Shown piece by piece: positions 1-7,239 of a DNA stretch of 10,255 bases. The stretch is from Paenalcaligenes sp035301625 (GTDB lineage: Bacteria; Pseudomonadota; Gammaproteobacteria; Burkholderiales; Burkholderiaceae_B). A model generated the notes under the pieces. That model was not told the DNA's origin, did no database searches, and saw only the letters and a program-made list of their open reading frames with translations. The position numbers and the translations under genes were made by a program. The DNA is taken from assembly GCA_035301625.1 (NCBI GenBank), contig DATGTW010000178.1:1-10255 (forward strand), in the 5' to 3' direction. How positions within the stretch are numbered: the stretch's first letter is position 1; each line of letters opens with the position of its first letter.

Positions 1-32
1 CTTATTCCGTAAAAAATTAGATTAACTGGTTA

Positions 33-55
33 TTTTACCGAAAAACGCGGTAAAA
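33..55. repeat. AT-rich inverted repeat (8-bp arms, 7-base loop)
   Basis: TTTTACCG at 33-40 is the exact reverse complement of CGGTAAAA at 48-55, with AAAAACG between. Neither strand has a T-run just after the stem, so it is a poor intrinsic terminator. It lies in the gene-free leader before the tRNA. The word TATTTTACC in its left arm region (31-39) recurs at 112-120. No function is assigned. Confidence 0.4.
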
Positions 56-126
56 AACCTAGCGAATTCCGCATAACCACCAAAAACACCAAACCATAAC
101 ACAAACTGTGGTATTTTACCCCTGAC

Positions 127-155
127 TTGCAATTATATATAGCGGGATCTATAAT
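127..155 (+). promoter_or_regulatory. Sigma-70 promoter for tRNA-Leu
   Basis: The -10 box TATAAT at 150-155 is a perfect match to the sigma-70 consensus. Seventeen bases upstream, TTGCAA at 127-132 matches four of six -35 positions. The predicted transcription start, about 161-163, falls only a few bases before the mature tRNA 5' end at 166, so the precursor would have a very short leader. The spacing and position make this the most convincing promoter in the window. Confidence 0.75.
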
Positions 156-165
156 TTTCCTTTTC

Positions 166-250
166 GCGAACGTGGCGGAATTGGTAGACGCACCAGATTT
201 AGGTTCTGGCGCCGAGAGGTGTGAGAGTTCGAGTCTCTCCGTTCGCACCA
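166..250 (+). tRNA. tRNA-Leu (anticodon UAG)
   Basis: The acceptor stem GCGAACG (166-172) pairs with CGTTCGC (240-246), followed by discriminator A247 and an encoded CCA at 248-250. The anticodon stem CCAGA (193-197)/TCTGG (205-209) encloses a 7-base loop with anticodon TAG at 200-202, which reads CUA and, by wobble, other CUN leucine codons. A long variable arm (about 210-222) confirms a class II tRNA. The T arm is GAGAG (223-227)/CTCTC (235-239) around TTCGAGT. All arms are intact, so this should be a working gene. It appears to be transcribed alone, with its own promoter just upstream and a terminator just downstream. Confidence 0.97.
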
Positions 251-256
251 AATGCT

Positions 257-308
257 AAAAGCCGTTGAAGACATCAGGCACTGCCCTTTTGTTTTCAACG
301 GCTTTTTT
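257..308 (+). terminator. Intrinsic terminator after tRNA-Leu, possibly bidirectional
   Basis: GCCGTTGAA at 261-269 pairs with TTCAACGGC at 294-302. AAAA before (257-260) and TTTTTT after (303-308) the stem extend the pairing and give the plus strand a U-run. The loop is long (about 24 bases) and contains a small GGC/GCC hairpin (277-279 with 283-285). On the minus strand the same stem is followed by TTTT, so it may also end the kamA transcript, whose stop codon is only about 18 bp away at 326-328. Confidence 0.85.
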
Positions 309-325
309 ATTTAACTATTTATTGG

Positions 326-1720
326 TTAATAAATAATTTTTCCGTCTCCTGACATTTGGGCGTACTCATCCTCAAAGAAGAACTTGTCTGCTCCAAACGC
401 TGGTTTGAGATCATCCAACCAAGTAGCTTCGGGATCGTATTTGGCGAAAAATGGTCTTTGTACCCAGTCTGGGTTACGCCCTTGGATGAAGCGCAGTACA
501 AATACCTTTTCTCCGTTTATCTCGGTGATGCCCTGGATTTCCACTTTGCCTGGTCCAGCGCTCATTGACGGGCCACGTGCTGTACGTGCCAACCCAGACA
601 CTTTTTGAATGGCCTGCTGATAGACTTCGTGTGTCCGTGCCAATGGCAACTCAAAATAACGCTTAGCGCCTGTGTCTCGCTCGACAAACATATAGTATGG
701 GATGATTCCCATTTGTACTTGCTCACGCCACATGCGGACCCATATGTCGGGGTCATTATTAATATGATCAATGAGCGGTGCTTGGGCTCTAATCACCACA
801 CCGGCATCACGCAAACGGCGGATAGCCTCACGTACGATGGGTGTTTGCATCTCTTGCCAGTGATTAAAATGCGCCATCAATGCGATGTGCTTGCCTTGGT
901 TAACCAATCGTTCCAAAAGTCTTAGCAAATCATCCGCATCATCATCAGTCACATAGCGTTGTGGCCAGAATGTCAGTGACTTGGTGCCAATACGTATGGT
1001 TTGTACATGTGCGAGCTCAGGCGTTAAAAAGGGCTCTAAATAGTTTTCCCAATGCCGGGTACGCATCACCATTGGATCCCCACCCGTGAATAGCAAGTCA
1101 GTCACTTCGGGTTCATCTTTTAAATAACCATGCAGCTTTTCAGCCTCGTGCGAGGCAAAGCGTAGCTCGGTATTACCTACAAACTGCGCCCAGCGGAAAC
1201 AAAAAGTGCAATAGCTATGACAGACTTGACCCTGACTGGGGAAAAATAAAACCGTTTCCCTGTACTTATGCTGCATCCCACCCAAAGGTTCTCCCTCGAA
1301 TACTGGCACGTTCATTTCTTGTTGACCTGCCGGGTGTGGGTTTAAATGGCCATGAATCTCGCTGGCCAGTTGCGTGATTTCTTTACGGTCAGCGCCACGC
1401 TTGATCAAATCGGCCATTCGATCGAAATCCTCGGGCGCGATCATGCCGCGCTGAGGAAAGGTCAATTGGAATACTGGGTCATTGGGTACGTTGTCCCAAT
1501 TAATTAGCTCTTGGATGACGTATTCATTCACCCTAAATGGCAGTACATTAGCGACTACTTCCATTTCAAAGCGCTGTTCTGGGCTTAGTCTTTTCAAGGG
1601 TTCTATTTTATCAAACTGACGTTGTGTATAGACCTTGTATCGCGTGACCTGAGTCAAAGACTCGGCTTTAAACGACGAATCAACCTGCGCTACTGCAGGA
1701 TTTTGCGTAGTAACAGTCAT
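326..1720 (-). CDS. kamA: KamA-family radical-SAM aminomutase (lysine 2,3-aminomutase-like)
   Basis: This is a 464-residue radical-SAM protein of the lysine 2,3-aminomutase family. The family uses a [4Fe-4S] cluster, S-adenosylmethionine and PLP to shift an alpha-amino group to the beta carbon. The cluster motif CX3CX2C is C167-C171-C174 (CHSYCTFC), GGDP at 213-216 is the usual SAM-contacting motif, and K392 in SAGPGKVE is the likely PLP lysine. The chain is longer than EpmB (about 340 residues) and has a long N-terminal helical part. Against the clostridial enzyme as I remember it, the two aspartates that bind the lysine side-chain amine align with R348 and S385, so the substrate may not be lysine. 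The start is ATG at 1720, with AGAGG about 8 bases upstream. No beta-lysine acetyltransferase (AblB) gene is beside it. Family assignment is firm; the substrate is open. Confidence 0.88.
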   Translation of the reverse strand: MTVTTQNPAVAQVDSSFKAESLTQVTRYKVYTQRQFDKIEPLKRLSPEQRFEMEVVANVLPFRVNEYVIQELINWDNVPNDPVFQLTFPQRGMIAPEDFDRMADLIKRGADRKEITQLASEIHGHLNPHPAGQQEMNVPVFEGEPLGGMQHKYRETVLFFPSQGQVCHSYCTFCFRWAQFVGNTELRFASHEAEKLHGYLKDEPEVTDLLFTGGDPMVMRTRHWENYLEPFLTPELAHVQTIRIGTKSLTFWPQRYVTDDDADDLLRLLERLVNQGKHIALMAHFNHWQEMQTPIVREAIRRLRDAGVVIRAQAPLIDHINNDPDIWVRMWREQVQMGIIPYYMFVERDTGAKRYFELPLARTHEVYQQAIQKVSGLARTARGPSMSAGPGKVEIQGITEINGEKVFVLRFIQGRNPDWVQRPFFAKYDPEATWLDDLKPAFGADKFFFEDEYAQMSGDGKIIY

Positions 1721-1725
1721 AGAAT

Positions 1726-1734
1726 ACCTCTTTT
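1726..1734 (-). promoter_or_regulatory. Ribosome binding site of kamA
   Basis: On the minus strand this reads AAAAGAGGT, with AGAGG about 6-8 bases before the ATG at 1720-1718. It supports the chosen start over any internal ATG. Confidence 0.7.
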
Positions 1735-1823
1735 CAAAACATCAATGAGTAAATACCATGCTCGTCTTTTTTTGGATGGCTCATTGAGGTGCCACAGTTT
1801 TTGGTTTTTGTTTATTGCTGTGG

Positions 1824-1852
1824 TTGTGGTGACGCATGTAGATGCGTATAAA
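1824..1852 (+). promoter_or_regulatory. Candidate promoter with an operator-like dyad in its spacer
   Basis: TTGTGG (1824-1829) and TATAAA (1847-1852) are separated by 17 bases, an acceptable sigma-70 arrangement. The spacer is almost filled by a perfect inverted repeat, ACGCAT-GTAG-ATGCGT at 1832-1847, where a bound dimeric regulator would block polymerase. The distance to prmB (about 245 bases) is long, so this could be an upstream promoter of prmB or a site that mainly governs kamA on the other strand. This is inference from sequence pattern only. Confidence 0.35.
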
Positions 1853-2001
1853 TACTCAAACAGAGTAGAGCTGTGCATTTACACAGGAATTATTCAACAG
1901 CGACCCATGCTAACACATAATGAAGTGATTATGAACACTACTACAAAATACACCAAACGTTTCATTCACTGCGTTTATTTCAACACTAGAAAATCAACAA
2001 A

Positions 2002-2017
2002 CGTTGTTTAAGCAACG
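2002..2017. repeat. Imperfect 16-bp palindrome upstream of the prmB -10 box
   Basis: CGTTGtTTAAgCAACG is symmetric except for one mismatched pair (2007/2012). Its centre lies about 35 bases before the TATAAT at 2045, so it overlaps or abuts the upstream edge of the promoter, where a regulator could bind. No family-specific operator was recognised. Confidence 0.4.
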
Positions 2018-2044
2018 CTCTGTATTTACCCTAGCGAGGCAGCG

Positions 2045-2050
2045 TATAAT
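2045..2050 (+). promoter_or_regulatory. -10 box of the likely prmB promoter
   Basis: TATAAT at 2045-2050 is a perfect -10 hexamer and would start transcription near 2057, giving a leader of about 48 bases. No good -35 box sits 16-18 bases upstream; TTTACC at 2025-2030 resembles one but the spacing is only 14. The weak -35 suggests help from an activator or low basal expression. Confidence 0.5.
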
Positions 2051-2104
2051 GCTGACTCAAAACATTTAGGCAGAGATTTTCGTTACTCATTACCTAGGAA
2101 TGCC

Positions 2105-3022
2105 ATGGCTGCACCCATTTTTCCAGATGCCCAACAAGCGGCTCGTGAATTCACAACTTTGCGCGATATTTTGCGCTGGGCGGTCTCTTATTTTAATGCT
2201 CATGACATCAGCTTTGGCCAAGGGACAGACAATGCTTGGGACGAGGCTGTGTACTTGGGTTTATCTGCGCTAAAACTGCCCATAGATTTGCTTGAGCCCT
2301 TTATGGACGCTCGGTTGAGTGGCAACGAAAGAGTATATCTTTGCGATCTTATTGAGCAGCGTGTCAACACGCGTTTACCTGCTGCCTATTTAACGGGTGA
2401 AGCCTGGTTACAAGGCTTTAAATTTAAAATCAGCCAGAATTGCATTATTCCACGCTCACCAATGGCAGAATTAATAGTCCAACAATTTGAGCCGTGGATC
2501 GACGATCCACACGCTCCGCTATCCATCCTTGATATGTGTACGGGCAGTGGTTGCTTGGCTATATTAGCTGCCTTGCATTTTCCACAGGCTCAGGTAGATG
2601 CTGCGGATATTTCTAAAAAAGCATTAGAGATTGCTAAATTAAACGTACACAGTTACGACTTACAAGAGCGCCTGCGACTGTTTGAGTCCGATTTATTTGC
2701 ACAACTACCTGCTAAAACCTACGATCTAATTCTATGCAATCCACCTTATGTAAACAGCGATTCGATGGCTAACCTGCCTGCAGAGTTCAAGCACGAGCCC
2801 ACGCTAGCATTAGCAGGCGGGACCGATGGCATGGATGCCATTCGCAATATTTTGCAGGCAGCTCCTCGTTTTTTAAGGCCAGGGGGCATACTCGTACTTG
2901 AAATTGGTCATGAGTACAAACATTTTGTGCAGGCTTTCCCCAGACTTCAGCCCATGTGGCTTAGCACTGCCCAGGCTGATCATCAAATCTTGTTACTTTA
3001 TAAAGAACAGCTCGAATCGTGA
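2105..3022 (+). CDS. prmB: Ribosomal protein L3 N5-glutamine methyltransferase PrmB
   Basis: This 305-residue cytoplasmic enzyme transfers a methyl group from SAM to a glutamine side chain of ribosomal protein L3 (Gln150 in E. coli) during assembly of the 50S subunit. The SAM-binding motif I is LDMCTGSGCLA (142-152). The catalytic NPPY, which holds the glutamine amide, is at 212-215. IIPRSPMAELI (114-124) carries the PRSP signature that separates PrmB from the release-factor methylase PrmC (PRPET type). The N-terminal helical domain (about 1-105) and total length fit the family. The ATG at 2105 has AGGA at 2096-2099, five bases upstream. The stop codon overlaps the GTG start of the next gene in GTGA, suggesting translational coupling to a second ribosome-acting protein. 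Confidence 0.95.
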   Translation: MAAPIFPDAQQAAREFTTLRDILRWAVSYFNAHDISFGQGTDNAWDEAVYLGLSALKLPIDLLEPFMDARLSGNERVYLCDLIEQRVNTRLPAAYLTGEAWLQGFKFKISQNCIIPRSPMAELIVQQFEPWIDDPHAPLSILDMCTGSGCLAILAALHFPQAQVDAADISKKALEIAKLNVHSYDLQERLRLFESDLFAQLPAKTYDLILCNPPYVNSDSMANLPAEFKHEPTLALAGGTDGMDAIRNILQAAPRFLRPGGILVLEIGHEYKHFVQAFPRLQPMWLSTAQADHQILLLYKEQLES

Positions 3023-4959
3023 TTCAAATCAACCAACTTACCTTGCGCCGAGGGACTAAAACCCTACTAACAAACAGTCAACTCACCGTATACCCTCAAG
3101 AGCGGGTAGGCATTATAGGGGCCAATGGAGCGGGTAAAACCAGTCTATTTGCCCTGCTCAATAATGAAATAGAACCAGACCAAGGCGATGTGTCCCTACC
3201 CCAGGAATGGCGTACCGCCCAGGTTGAACAGCATATACAAACACCTGACCGAATCGCTGTAGAGTTTGTAATTGACGGTGATTACCACCTACGTAATCTA
3301 CAAGCTCAAAGAGAGGCAGTAAATTTAGATGACGGTGAGGCCATAGCATTACTAGAAACAGCCTTGAATGATGCGGGTGCTTGGTCTGCTCGAGCCCGTG
3401 CTGAACAACTATTACTTGGTTTAGGGTTTGCACCTGAACAGTGGACATTACCTGTCAAGCAATTTTCAGGCGGCTGGCAAATGCGCCTGGCTCTGGCGCG
3501 CGCCTTAATGGCACCCTCTGATCTATTACTGCTCGATGAACCCACCAACCATTTAGATCTGGACGCGATGTTATGGCTAGAGCAATGGCTTAAAGGCTAC
3601 CTAGGCACAGTACTAGTGATTTCTCATGATACAGAGTTTCTAGATGCAGTTTGCTCTAGCATTATTCATTTTGAGCACCAGAACCTACACCGTTACCGTG
3701 GTAATTACAGTCATTTTCAACAACAGCGCGCTGAAAAATTACGCTTGGCCGAGGCCAGCATGGAAAAGCAGCAACAAAAAATTGCGCATATGCAGCGTTT
3801 TATCGAGCGTTTCAGAGCCAAAGCAAGCAAAGCCAAACAGGCACAAAGCCGTATCAAAGCACTCGAGCGTATGCAGCCCGTGGCACCTATCGTGCATGAA
3901 CAAAGTATAGAGATCAATTTTCCCAATCCTGACTTCATGCCCGACCCTCTATTACGGCTGAGCCAAGCTGATTTGGGCTATAGCACTAATAACAAACAGG
4001 CCCATAACAAAATCGTTTTAAAAGCGGTCAATACCTCTGTACGCGCAGGTAGTCGAATTGGTGTATTGGGGATGAACGGTGCCGGTAAAAGTACCTTTGT
4101 TAAAAGCTTAGCTGGCACCCTGCCATTATTAGCCGGAGAACGCATCGCTGCACAGCGCCTCAAAGTGGGGTATTTTGCTCAACACCAACTAGATATGCTC
4201 GACATGAAAGGCAGCCCTTTGCTGCATATGCAACGGGTGGCACCCGAACAAAATGAACAAGTTTTACGTAATTATTTAGGGCGTTTTGGGTTCAAGGGAA
4301 CAATGGCATTGGATAACATCGCACATTTCTCCGGTGGCGAAAAAGCACGATTAGCCTTAGCACTGATTGTCTGGGATGAGCCCAATTTGTTATTACTGGA
4401 TGAGCCGACCAACCATCTGGATATTGACACACGTGACGCCCTCAGTCAGGCACTCACCGAGTATGAGGGTAGCGTCTTGATTGTTTCACACGATCGGCAA
4501 CTCTTGCGCCAAACTGTAGACGAGTTTTGGTTAGTCAGTGCAGGAAAGATCGAGCATTTTGATGGCGATCTCGAGGACTACAAACAATGGTTTTTTCAAC
4601 AACAAAGTAAATATAACAGCCAGTCAGCAGCTGCTAGCTCAGATTCAGCACCCAGTCTAAGTCGGCGCGAAATACGTCAACAAGCAGCCGCTCAAAGACA
4701 GGCACTGGCCGCCCAGACAGGGCCCTTGAAAAAGCAAAGCCATGCGATTGAGAAAAAGCTCGAGCCTTTGCAGAAAGAGCACCAAGAATTATTAGAATTA
4801 ATCGGAGATAGTGCCTTTTACACGACCGAATACGACGCGCAGCGCGAAGATATCATCGCGCGCGAGGGCGCTTTGAGCAAGGACATCGCCGATCTAGAAG
4901 AAGAATGGCTAGCACTGCAAATGGAAATTGAATCGTTAACTGAGCAGTCCAACGAGTAG
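3019..4959 (+). CDS. ABC-F family ribosome-associated ATPase, YheS-like
   Basis: This soluble 646-residue twin-ATPase of the ABC-F family has no membrane segments. Such proteins enter the ribosomal E site and act on stalled or unproductive ribosomes. The sequence follows E. coli YheS closely along its length. Domain 1 has Walker A GANGAGKT (34-41), signature FSGGW (149-153) and Walker B DEPTNHLD (173-180, catalytic E174), with switch His203. The P-site tRNA interaction linker spans about 215-305, including KAKQAQSRIK (271-280). Domain 2 has Walker A GMNGAGKST (351-359), FSGGE (437-441) and DEPTNHLD (461-468). A charged coiled-coil tail covers about 550-645. The linker is not the extended form of antibiotic-resistance ABC-Fs, so a housekeeping role is likelier. 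The start is GTG, overlapping the prmB stop by 4 bases, with no strong Shine-Dalgarno of its own. Confidence 0.93.
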   Translation: MIQINQLTLRRGTKTLLTNSQLTVYPQERVGIIGANGAGKTSLFALLNNEIEPDQGDVSLPQEWRTAQVEQHIQTPDRIAVEFVIDGDYHLRNLQAQREAVNLDDGEAIALLETALNDAGAWSARARAEQLLLGLGFAPEQWTLPVKQFSGGWQMRLALARALMAPSDLLLLDEPTNHLDLDAMLWLEQWLKGYLGTVLVISHDTEFLDAVCSSIIHFEHQNLHRYRGNYSHFQQQRAEKLRLAEASMEKQQQKIAHMQRFIERFRAKASKAKQAQSRIKALERMQPVAPIVHEQSIEINFPNPDFMPDPLLRLSQADLGYSTNNKQAHNKIVLKAVNTSVRAGSRIGVLGMNGAGKSTFVKSLAGTLPLLAGERIAAQRLKVGYFAQHQLDMLDMKGSPLLHMQRVAPEQNEQVLRNYLGRFGFKGTMALDNIAHFSGGEKARLALALIVWDEPNLLLLDEPTNHLDIDTRDALSQALTEYEGSVLIVSHDRQLLRQTVDEFWLVSAGKIEHFDGDLEDYKQWFFQQQSKYNSQSAAASSDSAPSLSRREIRQQAAAQRQALAAQTGPLKKQSHAIEKKLEPLQKEHQELLELIGDSAFYTTEYDAQREDIIAREGALSKDIADLEEEWLALQMEIESLTEQSNE

Positions 4960-4968
4960 TACAACCAA

Positions 4969-7239
4969 CTACCCCGTAATGACTTCTAATTTAGCGACTG
5001 CCAAGGCCAAGTTCTTTTTACCGACATCACGGAAATGAACCTCTGCTTGGGCACTCTCGCCCTGCCCACTCACGCTAAGAATAGTCCCCTCACCGAACTT
5101 GGGATGGCGCACACCCAAACCAATGCGATAGTCATTGCCATTAACATGAACAACCTGACTACGCAATCCTGCCTGAGGATTCCAACGCCGCATATCTGAG
5201 CGTGCTTGGTTACCCCCCCATTGCACTCCAGCAGGGGCAGAAAACTGACCTGGTTTGGGACTCAACCAGCGCAAATTCTCTTCGGGCAACTCATCAAGAA
5301 AGCGTGAGCTTTGATAATAGCGGCGTTGACCATGCAACATTCGAGTATGAGCACGGGTCAAAAACAAATTCTGGCGAGCACGTGTCATGGCCACGTACAT
5401 TAAACGACGTTCTTCTTCGAGGTCTTCGACAAGGTCCAGACTACGCTCGTGCGGAAAGATCCCCTCTTCGAGACCTGTCACAAAAACCACATCAAATTCT
5501 AGCCCTTTGGCTGCATGAACAGTCATCAATTGGACGGCTTGTTGGCCCTGCAAGGCCTGCGTGTCCCCGGCTTCTAAAGATGCATGGGTCAAAAAAGCAG
5601 CCAAAGGAGACATCGCTGCCAATGGGGTAACCTGACTATCCTGAGGTATAACCCCTGCAGCATCCGCGTGCACTGCGGGCGGTATTTGCCCGGCTGGATA
5701 ATCACGCAGTTCTTCTTCTTGGCCAAAAACGACAGCTGCGTTGACCAGTTCTTGCAGGTTTTCCAGACGCTCGGCACCTTCTTTTTGTTTACGGTAGTGC
5801 TCGGCCAAGCCACTGTGCTCAATCACATATTGAATGAGCTCTGGCAGCGTCTGATGCTGAGCGACATGGGCCATGTCCTGGATCAGTTGAACAAAACGCA
5901 ATAGGTTGGTCCCCGCGCGGCCTGACATATAAGGCACCGCGCGATACAAGCTGCACTGATACTGTTGAGCATGTTCGCCTAATTGCTCGAGACTACGAGC
6001 GCCAATACCGCGGGTAGGAAAGTTGACCACCCGTAACCAAGAGGTATCGTCATTGGGATTGTCTATGAGGCGTAAATACGCCAATACATGTTTGATCTCT
6101 TGGCGTTCAAAAAAGCGCAAACCGCCATAGACTCGATACGGCAACCCTGCTGAAAAAAGGCTATGTTCGATAACTCGTGATTGTGCATTGCTACGATAAA
6201 GCACCGCTATTTCGGCAGGCTCAACCCCGGACTCAACCAATAGCTGTATCTTATCGACCACCCACTGCGCCTCTAGGCTATCTGTATCTTGGGCTTGTAC
6301 TTGTATCAGTTCACCCTGGCCGGCATCAGTCCACAGCTTTTTCCCTAAACGAGTCTGATTACTGGCAATTAACTCATTGGCGGCATCAAGAATATGCCCA
6401 CTAGAGCGGTAGTTTTGCTCAAGACGAATGACGTTATCGCGTGCGTAGTCTTGCTCGAAGTCATACATATTGCTGACATCGGCGCCGCGAAACGCATAAA
6501 TAGACTGATCGTCATCACCCACGGCAAAAATACGCCCCTCATCGCCTGCCAAAAGGGTTAGCCAAGCGTATTGCAAGGGGTTTGTATCTTGGAACTCGTC
6601 AACCAACAAATGCGCAAAACGTTGTTGATAATGCGTTCGCAAAATACTGTTGTTTTTTAAAAGCTCATAGGCGCGCAATAACAGCTCGGGAAAATCGACA
6701 ACCCCCTCACGCTCGCACTGCTCTTGATAGCGCGTATAGAAATCAATCATCAGTTGATCTCTTTTATCGAGCGCACTACAGACCTCGGGCCGCATACCAT
6801 CTTCTTTGCAACGATTTATAAAATGCTGCATGTCGCGCGGGGTAAATAAGGTCTCATCGTAGTTGAGCTCTTTGAATAGCCTTCTGACGGCAGCCAGTTG
6901 ATCAGCCGAATCCAGTATTTGGAAAGCTTGAGGCAATCCCGCATCGCGATAATGATAACGCAATAATCGATTGCATAGCCCGTGAAAGGTACCCACCCAC
7001 ATGCCCCGCGTATCGACTGGCAGCATAGACTCAATGCGCGTGAGCATCTCGCGGGCAGCTTTATTGGTAAAGGTTACGGCCAAAAAAGAATAAGGGCTTA
7101 TCCCCTGTTGCTGGATAAGCCATGCGATGCGTGTGGTCAGCACTCGCGTCTTGCCGCTGCCTGCCCCAGCGAGAACGAGAACGTGCTCATTGGGAAATGT
7201 AACGGCTTGACGCTGTGCTTCGTTTAGACTTTCTATCAT
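4969..7239 (-). CDS. uvrD: ATP-dependent 3'-5' DNA helicase II UvrD
   Basis: This 756-residue superfamily 1A helicase unwinds DNA 3' to 5' in nucleotide-excision and mismatch repair. Motifs appear in order: Walker A AGAGSGKT (24-31), Ia VTFTNKAA (55-62), II VDEFQDTN (213-220), III GDDDQSIYAFRG (241-252), IV QNYRSS (275-280), V TVHAAKGLEFD (573-583), VI RRLMYVAMTRAR (611-622). A C-terminal Tudor-like module (about 704-754, starting YRIGLGVRHPKFGEG) distinguishes UvrD from Rep. An Ala/Pro-rich insert at about 511-542, absent from the E. coli protein, is of a kind I associate with betaproteobacterial UvrD. The ATG overlaps the desA stop codon (ATGA), and no Shine-Dalgarno is seen before it, so translation probably depends on ribosomes finishing desA. 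It ends 9 bp from the converging ABC-F gene with no terminator between. Confidence 0.95.
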   Translation of the reverse strand: MIESLNEAQRQAVTFPNEHVLVLAGAGSGKTRVLTTRIAWLIQQQGISPYSFLAVTFTNKAAREMLTRIESMLPVDTRGMWVGTFHGLCNRLLRYHYRDAGLPQAFQILDSADQLAAVRRLFKELNYDETLFTPRDMQHFINRCKEDGMRPEVCSALDKRDQLMIDFYTRYQEQCEREGVVDFPELLLRAYELLKNNSILRTHYQQRFAHLLVDEFQDTNPLQYAWLTLLAGDEGRIFAVGDDDQSIYAFRGADVSNMYDFEQDYARDNVIRLEQNYRSSGHILDAANELIASNQTRLGKKLWTDAGQGELIQVQAQDTDSLEAQWVVDKIQLLVESGVEPAEIAVLYRSNAQSRVIEHSLFSAGLPYRVYGGLRFFERQEIKHVLAYLRLIDNPNDDTSWLRVVNFPTRGIGARSLEQLGEHAQQYQCSLYRAVPYMSGRAGTNLLRFVQLIQDMAHVAQHQTLPELIQYVIEHSGLAEHYRKQKEGAERLENLQELVNAAVVFGQEEELRDYPAGQIPPAVHADAAGVIPQDSQVTPLAAMSPLAAFLTHASLEAGDTQALQGQQAVQLMTVHAAKGLEFDVVFVTGLEEGIFPHERSLDLVEDLEEERRLMYVAMTRARQNLFLTRAHTRMLHGQRRYYQSSRFLDELPEENLRWLSPKPGQFSAPAGVQWGGNQARSDMRRWNPQAGLRSQVVHVNGNDYRIGLGVRHPKFGEGTILSVSGQGESAQAEVHFRDVGKKNLALAVAKLEVITG

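Larger units (their letters stand above)
1721..2104. other. Divergent kamA-prmB intergenic region (384 bp)
   Basis: No convincing gene lies here. On the minus strand the leader of kamA could fold into two successive hairpins: CCACAG/CTGTGG arms at 1792-1797 and 1818-1823, and TCAATGAG/CTCATTGA arms at 1742-1749 and 1780-1787. I see no strong sigma-70 promoter for kamA. Towards prmB there are two candidate plus-strand promoters and two dyads, listed separately. The perfect palindrome AAACGTTT is at 1955-1962. No known riboswitch class was recognised. Confidence 0.6.

Noticed and set aside
33..55. Intrinsic terminator of a gene left of the window
   Set aside because: The stem itself begins with T and ends with A, and neither strand has a T-run after it.
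326..1720. Reading kamA as EpmB, the EF-P lysine aminomutase
   Set aside because: EpmB is about 340 residues and has a different cysteine motif context. This protein is 464 residues with CHSYCTFCFRW, and no epmA or efp gene is nearby.
1931..2011. Small plus-strand reading frame of 26 codons (starting MNTTTKYTKR) in the kamA-prmB gap
   Set aside because: There is no convincing ribosome binding site, the composition is typical of AT-rich noncoding DNA, and it covers the palindromes just upstream of the prmB promoter. The longer in-frame version runs back into kamA on the opposite strand.
3019..4959. ABC-F gene as an antibiotic-resistance determinant
   Set aside because: It follows housekeeping YheS closely, has no extended interdomain loop, and is coupled to prmB rather than to mobile or resistance genes.
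5202..5630. Plus-strand reading frame of 142 codons inside uvrD
   Set aside because: It is the antisense shadow of a well-supported helicase gene, with no ribosome binding site and no recognisable protein motif.
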